From Acetobacteraceae bacterium (GTDB taxonomy: Bacteria > Pseudomonadota > Alphaproteobacteria > Acetobacterales > Acetobacteraceae), in the NCBI GenBank assembly GCA_027311485.1, contig DAICYU010000047.1, forward strand, positions 1 through 13,599: 13,599 bases of DNA. Reading direction: 5' to 3'. The notes beneath the pieces are model-generated. The model was not told the DNA's origin and ran no database searches. It saw only the letters and a list, made by a program, of their open reading frames with translations. Shown here piece by piece: positions 6,938 through 13,599 of the stretch; position 1 is the first letter of the stretch; each line of letters starts with the position of its first letter. The translations under genes were made by a program, and so were the position numbers.

Positions 6938-7524
6938 TATCGGGTTGCGCTGACGTCGGCCGGGGGAGAGGCTAGCCGTTCGGTGGTCTGCACCGCATTT
7001 TCGATTTCGCGCGGATTCGCCTGGGCCGCGCCTGCGCCGAGTTTCACACCGCCGTCAGCGGTGGGGACGGTGATCGGCTTCACCTCGACTGGGGCAACGC
7101 CGCGATGCTTGATGTCGATCTGATCCGCCGCCTTGGGGGTCAGGTCGATGATCCTGCCCGCCACATAAGGCCCACGATCCTCGATGCGGACGGTCGTGGA
7201 CTTACCGTTTTCAAGGTTTTTGACCTTTGCCACGCTGCCGAGCGGGAGGGTCTTGCTCGCCGCAATATCGGCATCGGGATTAAGCCGATGACCATCAGCC
7301 ATCTTTTTATCCGCAAAACCCTTCCCGTAGTAAGAAGCCCGCCCTTCCTCGGTTCGCCCGGACCGGTCGATACGACCCGCCGTCTGCGGCTTGACCGGAG
7401 GCAGTTGATTGAGGTGTTCCGCTGCCCGCTTTGCGGCGTCGGAGTAGGGCGGTGGGTCCGCCAGAGCCAGGTGGGTCATTCCGCTGAACAGCCCACCAAA
7501 CACGAGAAGTCGCAGTCGGTGCAT
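6937..7524 (-). CDS. RlpA-like double-psi beta-barrel septal/wall protein
   Basis: 195 residues. A signal peptide (about 1-22, L-A-L-A cleavage) with no lipobox cysteine makes this a soluble periplasmic protein, unlike lipoprotein RlpA of E. coli. A proline-rich linker precedes the DPBB/RlpA domain at about 59-145: E-G-R-A-S-Y-Y-G (60-67), K-M-A-D-G-H-R-L (74-81), A-S-K-T-L-P-L-G-S (89-97), K-N-L-E-N-G-K, and E-D-R-G-P-Y-V-A-G-R-I-I-D-L (115-128). RlpA proteins bind or cleave glycan strands stripped of stem peptides at the septum. No SPOR domain follows the barrel; the tail is Ala/Val/Pro-rich. Positions usually Glu (A-N-G-E) and His (A-H-K-T-L-P) in characterised RlpA are His79 and Ser90 here, while Asp116 is kept, so catalytic activity is uncertain. 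An AAAAGGG site precedes the ATG. Confidence 0.85.
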   Translation of the reverse strand: MHRLRLLVFGGLFSGMTHLALADPPPYSDAAKRAAEHLNQLPPVKPQTAGRIDRSGRTEEGRASYYGKGFADKKMADGHRLNPDADIAASKTLPLGSVAKVKNLENGKSTTVRIEDRGPYVAGRIIDLTPKAADQIDIKHRGVAPVEVKPITVPTADGGVKLGAGAAQANPREIENAVQTTERLASPPADVSATR

Positions 7525-7850
7525 TTTTCGGCCCTTTTGTTAAGACCGGTAATGGACGCCGCAGCGCAATAAAGGTTCCGTTGTCCACGCGGGGTGTTGA
7601 AGCCCTCACAGAATATCATTCCTCAACAGCTGCGCGCCAAGGCTGACAACTACGCAATCGAAATTTGTCAATAATACTGAATTGGTTCGACCTGCAGTCG
7701 CAAAAAAGCGGATTTGATCGCGGTACAGGCAGCGTTCAGCTAGCATATGCCTGCATTTCGGCCGCCAATATCCGACTTTATACTGATCATACCGCAAAAA
7801 TGGAGCTTCGCGTCTCGGAGGGCAGGCGGCCAAGCAGGAGGACTATTGTC
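7525..7850. other. 326-base divergent intergenic region between rlpA-like gene and aqpZ
   Basis: Frames extend into this stretch in both directions, but none shows coding character or a good ribosome site. A TATACT (7779-7784) could be a -10 for aqpZ, although no matching -35 is evident. Nothing else stands out apart from a Shine-Dalgarno at the right end. Confidence 0.4.
7836..7841 (+). promoter_or_regulatory. Shine-Dalgarno fixing the aqpZ start
   Basis: AGGAGG nine bases before the ATG at 7851. The frame is open further upstream to a possible start at 7665, but only the 7851 start has this site and aligns with the aquaporin N-terminus. Confidence 0.7.
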
Positions 7851-8588
7851 ATGCGTAGCGATATGGCTCGCCGCTTGGCGGCGGAGTTCCTTGGCACGTT
7901 CTGGCTTGTGTTCGGCGGGTGCGGCAGCGCGGTTCTCGCCGCGGCTTATCCGCAACTTGGGATTGGTTTTACCGGCGTCGCCTTCGCCTTTGGTTTGACG
8001 GTGCTGACCATGGCCTATGCCGTCGGTCATATTTCAGGCGGCCATTTCAACCCGGCGGTGACGCTGGGCCTGTGGTCGGCCGGACGCTGCGCCAACCAGC
8101 ACGTGATCCCTTATATTATCGTGCAGGTCGCCGGAAGCATTGTCGCCTCGGCCGCGCTGTGGGTGATCGCATCGGGCAAGCCCGATTGGGTGGCGGGGAG
8201 CTTCGCCGCCAACGGGTATGGCAGTCTCAGCCCTGGCCACTACGCCGTCGGGTCCTGCTTCCTGGTGGAGTTGTTGCTGGCCTTCTTTTTCATCCTGATC
8301 ATCGTCGGCACCACGTCGAAGGGGGCGGCGGTGGGATTTGCCGGCATCCCGATTGGGCTCGCGCTGACCTTGATCCATCTGGTATCCATTCCAGTCACCA
8401 ACACGTCGGTCAATCCAGCGCGCAGCACTGGCCCCGCGCTGTTCGCGGGTGGAGACTACATCGGCCAGCTCTGGTTGTTCTGGCTCGCTCCCATCGCCGG
8501 CGCCATTATCGCCGGCGCTCTGGCGCGAACCTTGTATGAGCCGGCCGAGACCGTCGAGACCGTGGTCACCGAGCAACGTACAGCCTGA
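7851..8588 (+). CDS. aqpZ: Aquaporin Z, water channel
   Basis: 245 residues from the chosen ATG, slightly longer than E. coli AqpZ because of an acidic C-terminal tail (E-P-A-E-T-V-E-T-V). It is an inner-membrane MIP-family protein with six helices and two half-helices. Both NPA boxes are intact: H-F-N-P-A-V (Asn67-Ala69) and S-V-N-P-A-R (Asn188-Ala190). The selectivity filter reads Phe47, His176, Thr185, Arg191, the F-H-T-R set of orthodox water channels rather than glycerol facilitators. The stretches G-L-T-V-L-T-M-A-Y-A-V-G-H-I-S-G-G-H and H-L-V-S-I-P-V-T-N-T-S-V are nearly identical to AqpZ. The gene is followed after 97 bases by an oxidoreductase gene on the same strand. A role in osmotic water movement is well supported by family knowledge. 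Confidence 0.96.
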   Translation: MRSDMARRLAAEFLGTFWLVFGGCGSAVLAAAYPQLGIGFTGVAFAFGLTVLTMAYAVGHISGGHFNPAVTLGLWSAGRCANQHVIPYIIVQVAGSIVASAALWVIASGKPDWVAGSFAANGYGSLSPGHYAVGSCFLVELLLAFFFILIIVGTTSKGAAVGFAGIPIGLALTLIHLVSIPVTNTSVNPARSTGPALFAGGDYIGQLWLFWLAPIAGAIIAGALARTLYEPAETVETVVTEQRTA

Positions 8589-8685
8589 GCAGCGCCACCC
8601 GTTCAGCGTGACGTCGCACCCCGAACGTTCTGTCGTCGGTTGGGAGAGGCTTGTGCGGCTGGCCGCGATGTGCCTTTGACGAACA

Positions 8686-9549
8686 ATGACTGTCATTGTC
8701 CACGTCATTGGCGCGTCCGGCCGCTCAGGTCAGGCGCTGATCCGCGCCCTGCTGGCGGATGGAATCCAGGTTGTTCCGGTAGTCCGGACCCCAGCAAAAT
8801 GGCAGGCGTCCGGCATCGCATTGCCGGCCCGGCAGGCTGACCTGCGGATACCGGAGACGATTGCGGCGGCGCTAGTGGATGCAACGACGGTCGTCTCCTG
8901 CGCGCACGCCCGATACGCCGCGGCGATCCTGCAGGCCGCACCGACCGCCGACCGGTTTGTATTTCTGGGCAGCACGCGCAAATTCACCCGCTGGCCTGAC
9001 GCACACGGCAACGGGGTGCTGGCGGGTGAGGCCGCGTTGATGGCATCCGGCCGCCCGGGGGTCATGCTGCACCCGACGATGATCTACGGCGCGCAAGGGG
9101 AGGATAATGTGCAGCGTCTGGCGGCATTGTTGCGCCGGACGCCGGTTCTTCCATTACCGGGTGGTGGCAGGTTTCTCGTCCAGCCGATTTACCAGGGCGA
9201 TGTGACGCGCGCGATACAGGCGGCGCTGGCACACAAGTGGACCGCCCCGCAATCGCTTGTCATTGCCGGTCCAACGCAGGTGACCTACGGGGATTTCGTT
9301 CGTGCCGTCGCCACGGCGGCCGGGCTGCGCTGCCCCTGGATCCTGCCGTTTCCGGCCGGCCCGCTGATCGCCGCCACCCGGCTAACCCGCCATGTCTCCG
9401 CCCTGCCCCGGATCGAACCGGCCGAGGTGCGACGCCTGCTGGAAGACAAAGCGTTTGAAATCGGTGACATGCGCACGCTGCTGAGCATCGATCCCATACC
9501 ACTATCGAAAGGGCTTGAATTGACATTTGGTCGCGAACAGTATCAATAA
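8686..9549 (+). CDS. NAD(P)-binding atypical SDR / epimerase-dehydratase-like protein
   Basis: 287 residues with an N-terminal Rossmann fold: V-I-G-A-S-G-R-S-G-Q (Gly9, Gly12, Gly15 form the GxxGxxG dinucleotide loop), then V-V-R-T-P at the end of strand 2, which suggests NADP preference. Later landmarks are V-F-L-G-S-T-R, M-L-H-P-T-M-I-Y-G-A, P-L-P-G-G-G-R and Q-P-I-Y-Q-G-D-V, a pattern shared with NmrA/NDUFA9-like and sugar-epimerase-like atypical SDRs. A classical Y-x-x-x-K active site is not visible, so it may bind the cofactor without classical catalysis or use other residues. The ATG at 8686 has no clear Shine-Dalgarno. It lies 97 bases after aqpZ and ends 19 bases before the M20 pseudogene, so the three may once have formed a transcript. 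The substrate is unknown. Confidence 0.8.
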   Translation: MTVIVHVIGASGRSGQALIRALLADGIQVVPVVRTPAKWQASGIALPARQADLRIPETIAAALVDATTVVSCAHARYAAAILQAAPTADRFVFLGSTRKFTRWPDAHGNGVLAGEAALMASGRPGVMLHPTMIYGAQGEDNVQRLAALLRRTPVLPLPGGGRFLVQPIYQGDVTRAIQAALAHKWTAPQSLVIAGPTQVTYGDFVRAVATAAGLRCPWILPFPAGPLIAATRLTRHVSALPRIEPAEVRRLLEDKAFEIGDMRTLLSIDPIPLSKGLELTFGREQYQ

Positions 9550-9568
9550 TTGGGCATCAAAATATTAA

Positions 9569-10743
9569 ATGGCCATTCTGAACCGCATCGCCGCTTTCCA
9601 TCCCGAAATGACGGCGTGGCGGCAGGATCTGCATGCCCATCCGGAACTGTCTATGCGGGAAGCGCGGACGTCGGCCATGGTGCGCAGGAAGCTGGCCGAA
9701 TTCGGCGTTGATGAGATCATCATCGGACTGGCCGAACATGGCGTCGTCGGCGTGATCCGCGCTGGGTCTTCCGAGCGTGCCATTGGCTTGAGGGCCGATA
9801 TGGACGCGCTGCCAATGCAGGAGAAACCGGACTTCCACATGCCAGCACGAACCCCGGGGTCATGCACGCCTGCGGCCATGACGGTCACACGGCGATGCTG
9901 TTGGGCGCAGCGAAATACCTGGCCGAAACCCGCAACTTCGACGGCACGGTGTATTTGATCTTTCAGCCGGCCGAGGAGTTCGAGGCCGGGGCCGACAAGA
10001 TGGTCAAGGAAGGGCTGTTTGAGCGATGCCCGATGAACCAGGTGTTCAGGCTGCTTAACTGGCCGCAAGCCAAGGCCGGCACATTCCTTTGGCGCACCGG
10101 CCCCGTGATGGCGGCAGTTGCCTGATTTGATATCACGGTTACCGGCAAAGGAAGCCATGGCGCCCTTCCGCACACCAGGGCGTGGACCCGATCGTCGTCT
10201 CGGCCGCCATCGTCAGCGCATTGCGAACCATTGTGTCACATACAGTCGAGCCGACCGAGGGCGATGTGGTTTCGATCGGCTCGATCACCGGCGGTGAGGC
10301 GTATAACATCATTCCCGAACGTGTCCTGGTGAGGGGGACTGCCCGCTGGTTCAAAGCCGCGGTGGCTGACCAGATCGAACAGGGCGTGCATCGGTTGGCC
10401 AACGGATCGCGGCCAGCTTCGGGGCGACGGCGGGTGTGCAGTTCAGGCGGCATGCACCGGCGACGGTCAATGATGAAGCCGCGACCGCAGTTGCGGTCCG
10501 GGCTGCGACCACCGTCCTGGGCGCCGATCGCATTGAGCAGTTGGCGGCCCCGACCATGGGGGCGAAGACTTCGCCTATATGTTGAAGGTCAAACAGGGCG
10601 CGTATCCGATGCTGGGAGCGGGCCGTGGTCCCGATGATCCACAGCTGCATCATCCCCGATACGATTTCAACGATGACATCCTGCAGATTGGCGCCTCCTG
10701 CTGGGCAACGCCGGCTGAGCGGGCGTTGCCACGAGACAAATAA
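9569..10743 (+). pseudogene. M20 family amidohydrolase (hippurate/N-acyl amino acid hydrolase type), multiply disrupted
   Basis: Joined across frames, this stretch spells a nearly full-length M20 peptidase-like aminoacylase: W-R-Q-D-L-H-A-H-P-E-L, R-A-D-M-D-A-L-P-M, H-A-C-G-H-D-G-H-T, I-F-Q-P-A-E-E, G-K-G-S-H-G-A-L-P-H, Y-N-I-I-P-E, G-E-D-F-A-Y-M-L and a Y-D-F-N-D-D end. Four frame breaks separate the pieces: a missing base near 9840, an extra CA in the CACA at 10171-10174, a missing base near 10406 (G-x-A-A-S-F-G), and a missing base in the G-run at 10558-10562. An in-frame TGA stands at 10123-10125, and the usual G-L-H-N-W-P has become R-L-L-N-W-P, losing a metal-ligand histidine. The intact relatives are cytoplasmic dizinc enzymes that split N-acyl amino acids or hippurate. 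This copy cannot make the enzyme. Confidence 0.9.
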
Positions 10744-10840
10744 CGAACGAAATTAACGTTTCGAAAACGCCGTCATTCAGGTATTTTGCAGGCATGCTGA
10801 GGTGCTTTGGCACGGCGAGTTGCCTGACTCTTCGGCGATA

Positions 10841-10863
10841 AGCCAGAAACAACCATTCTGGCT
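10841..10863. promoter_or_regulatory. Palindrome upstream of the sensor kinase, possible operator
   Basis: Perfect 8-base arms AGCCAGAA (10841-10848) and TTCTGGCT (10856-10863) around a 7-base spacer. The centre lies about 47 bases before the middle of a TATAAT at 10896-10901, a position typical of activator sites. It could instead be a transcript hairpin. The role is inferred. Confidence 0.4.
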
Positions 10864-10895
10864 GGGATTGCGTGTTTTCCTCGTGACAACACCTG

Positions 10896-10901
10896 TATAA
10901 T
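10896..10901 (+). promoter_or_regulatory. Candidate -10 element for the hybrid histidine kinase gene
   Basis: A perfect TATAAT, about 100 bases before the GTG start at 11001. No good -35 lies at the 17-base spacing (TGTTTT at 10873-10878 is weak), which would fit an activator-dependent promoter. A GTGACA at 10883-10888 is too close to serve as -35. Confidence 0.4.
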
Positions 10902-11000
10902 GTATCCTGCAACATGACGACACAGACTTGTCGATTTTCGGCAGGTGGGCGTCATTCTGACCGATAAACTGAGAGCGTCGCCGAACAGGGATGGATCGCA

Positions 11001-13286
11001 GTGGGGTTGCTGACACGCCTGTTTGGCCTTGTGATCTGCGCCTTGCTGCCGAGCCTTGGCGTCCAGATCTACAATGAGATTGAGGCCCGTCAGGCCCGCG
11101 CGCATGAGGGGCAGGAGCAGGCGCTTCGTACTGTTCGCCTGATTGCCGATGAGCAATCACGTGTTTTCGAAGCCGCCCATGAACTCCTGACGTCGCTGGG
11201 CAAAATTTCGGCTTCGGCCCAAAGTACTGAATTGTGCGATACGCTGTTCACCGAGCTTCAACGGTCCTATCCGCAGTATACCGATCTGACCAGCATCAAC
11301 CTGGTCGGACAGCCGATTTGCTCCAGTAATCAGGAAAATCAGCGGCGCCCGAGCGGCAACGCCGATTATTTCAAGCTGGCGCTGCATCGCAACAGCTTTG
11401 TCATTGGCAGCTATTTCGTTCACAGCACGACCCGTACCGCCAGCATCTATGTCGCGCAGCCGTTCTACAGCGCGGACGACGCCGTCGCCGGCGTGGTGGC
11501 GGCTGGCATCGGCATCGACTGGCTGAACCGGGAGATCGCCGCGAAGGATCTGCCGTCCAAGTCCACAGTGTCGATGGTGGATCGGCATGGCACCATCCTG
11601 GTACGGCATCCGGGCGCCCACCGTTTCGTCGGCCAATCCATACCCGGTGGCAGTCACGCCTATCTGCTCAGCGGCGGCGAGGGCGTGCAGGACGCCCTGG
11701 GTTTCGACGGCATCCCCCGTATTTATGCCTATGCACCGCTACCGAACGGGCCGTCCGGTGTCACAATATCGGTGGGGCTGGAAAAGGCTGAAATTCTGAA
11801 GGGTGTCGCGGCCGCCAACCGGCGCGGGCTGCTGGTGATTCCGGCGGAGGCCGCCCTGGCATTCCTGCTGGCCGGAATCGGTGCACGGGTGTTTCTACGA
11901 CGACGCCTGCTGCGCCTGCTGACTGTCGCGGACCGCCTGCGCCAAGGCGACCTGCGCGCCCGGGCCGACATGCCGGAAGACCGGTCGGAATTCGGCCGCC
12001 TTGGCGCCGCCTTCGATACAATGGCCGATGCCGTCGCGGCTCGGGAGGAACAGTTGGAAGCGCGGGTCGCCCAACGCTCCCAGGAACTGCAGGTGGCAAT
12101 GGCAGCGCAGCAGGCCGCCGAGGCCGCCTTGTATCAGGCGCACAAGATGGAAGCGATCGGGCGGCTGACCGGCGGCGTGGCGCACGACTTCAACAATCTG
12201 CTCGCCGCGGTGGTGGGTAACCTTGAACTGGCGCTGACGCGGCTGGATGCGACCAATCCGCTGACCACGCGGATTCGCGCCGCGCTGTCCAGTGCCCAGC
12301 GCGGCGCTCGGCTGACGCAGTACCTGCTGTCCTTCGCGCGTCGCCAGACCCTTCGGCCGGAAGTGGTCGATATGAACCAGTATCTCGGGTCGCTGCTGGA
12401 CGTGCTGAAACCGCTACTGCGGCCGGACATCACGGTTGAGGCGACGTTAACACCCGATACATGGCCGGTCCGCGTCGATCCGAGCCAACTTGAAGCCGCC
12501 ATCCTCAACCTTGCCATCAACGCACGCGACGCGATGCCACCCGGCGGTTGCTTGCGGATTGAGACGCTCAACGTGACGCTCATCGATGGCAAGGGACCCG
12601 ATGGGCTGCACGGTGACTTCGTGGCCCTGACTGTCCGTGACAATGGTACCGGCATCCCGCCGGAACATCTGGACAAAGTCTTCGAGCCTTTCTTCACGAC
12701 CAAGGAGGTGGGCAAAGGCTCAGGTCTGGGCTTATCCATGGTCCATGGCTTCGCCCGGCAGTCCGCGGGGTCGGTCGCGATCGAAAGCACCGTAGGCGTT
12801 GGCACCACGGTCACGCTGTATCTGCCGCGCACCCATGGGCAGCCCACAGTGCCAGAGCGCGGCAGCGCAACACTGAGCGAAGGACACGGCACGATCCTGC
12901 TGGTCGATGACGACGATGATGTGCGCCAAGTGATGGCCGTCATGTTGCGGCAGCTCGGCTATGCCGTCCTTGAAGCGGCCGCTGCCGCCGAAGCCCTGAA
13001 GCTTCTCGCCGCACGCCGGCATGCGGTGGATCTGCTGATCACCGATATTGTCCTGACCGGACCCACAACCGGCCTGAGCCTGGCGAGGACGATACGGCAA
13101 TCGCAGCCGGATATACCCGTTGTGATCATCACCGGGTACAGTGAGGCGCTGACCGAGGGCGCGATGCTGCAAGGGGCGCTGATCCTGTCAAAGCCGTTCG
13201 AGTTCTCCCGGCTGGCGGACGTGGTCAGGGCGGCACTGACCACTGGTCAACAAGGCGATACCATTGTTTCCCCGGCTTCGATCTGA
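11001..13286 (+). CDS. Membrane hybrid sensor histidine kinase (dCache-like, HAMP, HisKA, HATPase_c, REC)
   Basis: 761 residues from a GTG start; the frame is closed by a stop at 10965-10967 and holds no ATG nearby. TM1 is at about 3-21. A periplasmic sensor of about 250 residues follows, resembling dCache/Cache ligand domains (N-A-D-Y-F-K, S-I-Y-V-A-Q-P-F-Y). TM2 lies at about 277-299 and a HAMP at about 297-349. A coiled coil leads to the H-box G-G-V-A-H-D-F-N-N-L-L with phospho-acceptor His395. The ATPase has the N-box N-L-A-I-N-A-R-D-A-M (Asn507), D-N-G-T-G-I (547-552) and G-K-G-S-G-L-G-L-S (571-579). The C-terminal receiver has D-D-D-D-D (636-640), acceptor Asp682, an I-T-G-Y-S-E switch and Lys731 in S-K-P-F-E. 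No output domain and no adjacent regulator gene are present, so the output partner is elsewhere. The ligand is unknown. Confidence 0.93.
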   Translation: MGLLTRLFGLVICALLPSLGVQIYNEIEARQARAHEGQEQALRTVRLIADEQSRVFEAAHELLTSLGKISASAQSTELCDTLFTELQRSYPQYTDLTSINLVGQPICSSNQENQRRPSGNADYFKLALHRNSFVIGSYFVHSTTRTASIYVAQPFYSADDAVAGVVAAGIGIDWLNREIAAKDLPSKSTVSMVDRHGTILVRHPGAHRFVGQSIPGGSHAYLLSGGEGVQDALGFDGIPRIYAYAPLPNGPSGVTISVGLEKAEILKGVAAANRRGLLVIPAEAALAFLLAGIGARVFLRRRLLRLLTVADRLRQGDLRARADMPEDRSEFGRLGAAFDTMADAVAAREEQLEARVAQRSQELQVAMAAQQAAEAALYQAHKMEAIGRLTGGVAHDFNNLLAAVVGNLELALTRLDATNPLTTRIRAALSSAQRGARLTQYLLSFARRQTLRPEVVDMNQYLGSLLDVLKPLLRPDITVEATLTPDTWPVRVDPSQLEAAILNLAINARDAMPPGGCLRIETLNVTLIDGKGPDGLHGDFVALTVRDNGTGIPPEHLDKVFEPFFTTKEVGKGSGLGLSMVHGFARQSAGSVAIESTVGVGTTVTLYLPRTHGQPTVPERGSATLSEGHGTILLVDDDDDVRQVMAVMLRQLGYAVLEAAAAAEALKLLAARRHAVDLLITDIVLTGPTTGLSLARTIRQSQPDIPVVIITGYSEALTEGAMLQGALILSKPFEFSRLADVVRAALTTGQQGDTIVSPASI

Positions 13287-13300
13287 CCGGCGCGTTAGTT

Positions 13301-13329
13301 CGTTATCGGGGCAGGTTGACCCGATAATG
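13301..13329. terminator. Stem-loop after the histidine kinase gene
   Basis: TTATCGGG (13303-13310) pairs perfectly with CCCGATAA (13320-13327) around a 9-base loop, and the stem extends by a G-U and a C-G pair. It starts 15 bases after the kinase stop. No T-tract follows, so termination is likely but not proven. Confidence 0.55.
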
Positions 13330-13351
13330 CTCCAGAAGCCTTTGTTTGATC

Positions 13352-13394
13352 GCATGATTCACGCCCTCCGGCTTTTAGCCTCGGGCGATCATGC
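13352..13394. repeat. REP-like palindromic element, copy 3
   Basis: Same architecture as the element at 6891-6937: outer arms GCATGAT (13352-13358) and ATCATGC (13388-13394), CGCC (13362-13365) with GGCG (13384-13387), and GGCT (13370-13373) with AGCC (13377-13380) around a TTT loop. Both strands of the outer arm differ from copy 2 in a way that keeps pairing. The GATCATGCTC end resembles intergenic palindromes common in alphaproteobacteria. It lies between the kinase stem-loop and the right-edge gene. Confidence 0.65.
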
Positions 13395-13437
13395 TCTAGT
13401 CGCGCCGTCGTCTGACCCGATCGCAGGCCATTCCGTC

Positions 13438-13599
13438 CTACTGCAACGTGGCGCTCATGCGCGCGACAACGCCCGCATACAGTTTCTGTTCCATCACAGG
13501 ATAGATGACATGGAGGCAATGCATTTCGCGCGCCCGGCGAACACATTTCGAGTAGAATATCATTTGTCCGATCCGTCCGGTACTGATGCCCAGCGTCGG
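13438..13599 (-). CDS. C-terminal end of an unrecognised protein, continues beyond the right edge
   Basis: On the minus strand 53 codons run open from the right edge to a TAG at 13438-13440, ending in Y-P-V-M-E-Q-K-L-Y-A-G-V-V-A-R-M-S-A-T-L-Q. By my hand count the GC by codon position in this frame is highest at position 3 (about two thirds), intermediate at 1 and lowest at 2, the order expected for a real gene in this genome; the mirror plus-strand frame, which is also open, has the wrong order. I do not recognise the family, and the piece is too short to assign a role. Confidence 0.45.
   Translation of the reverse strand, partial: PTLGISTGRIGQMIFYSKCVRRAREMHCLHVIYPVMEQKLYAGVVARMSATLQ

Noticed and set aside
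7665..7850. N-terminal extension of aquaporin to a start at 7665
   Set aside because: The extra 62 codons do not look like aquaporin sequence, and AGGAGG marks the start at 7851.
9838..10562. Programmed frameshifting in the M20 gene
   Set aside because: There are four separate breaks in different directions plus a stop and a lost ligand histidine, and no slippery heptamer with downstream structure at the breaks; decay explains it better.
13295..13546. 83-codon minus-strand open frame
   Set aside because: It runs through the stem-loop and REP-like element, has no ribosome site, and overlaps a better-supported frame at the right edge.

Overview
This GC-rich window shows dense, high-GC3 coding on both strands. 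It looks like chromosomal DNA of an alphaproteobacterium, and an Acetobacteraceae-type organism would fit. That placement is an inference from a cysteine-type KdsA, a short RlpA without a lipobox, orphan periplasmic-binding proteins with RR-type signals, and an alphaproteobacterial REP-like palindrome. I found no rRNA, tRNA, CRISPR array, IS element or phage gene.

Layout: (1) 1-530: the N-terminal part of a type I pantothenate kinase gene (coaA) stops abruptly in the middle of its P-loop, at about 219-222. Beyond that point lies a small two-helix membrane protein gene on the minus strand, which runs into the coaA fragment antisense and has probably lost its own 3' end. (2) 735-1976 minus and 5509-6729 minus: two paralogous orphan branched-chain-amino-acid-type ABC substrate-binding proteins. 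They flank three single genes: an amidohydrolase_2 protein (2183-3283 +), kdsA for the Kdo step of LPS synthesis (3352-4188 -), and an exported CHAP-domain cysteine peptidase/amidase (4549-5376 +). (3) 6843-7524: a REP-like repeat pair and an RlpA-family cell-wall protein gene (-). (4) 7851-9549: aqpZ water channel and an NAD(P)-binding atypical SDR protein (+). (5) 9569-10743: a decayed M20 amidohydrolase pseudogene with four frame disruptions, one in-frame stop and one lost metal-ligand histidine. (6) 11001-13286: a large membrane hybrid histidine kinase (dCache-like sensor, HAMP, HisKA, HATPase, REC). Upstream it has an 8-bp-arm palindrome and a perfect TATAAT; downstream it has a perfect stem-loop and a third REP-like element. 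(7) 13438-13599: the C-terminal tail of a minus-strand gene that runs off the right edge.

The genes are mostly single transcription units in alternating orientation, with no evident multi-gene pathway. Three deal with the envelope or wall (KdsA, CHAP, RlpA), two with solute capture, one with water flux and one with sensing. I do not see a convincing undescribed system. The observations most worth a second look are the coaA junction, the REP-like family with compensatory stem changes, the M20 pseudogene, and the palindrome/promoter arrangement upstream of the sensor kinase.
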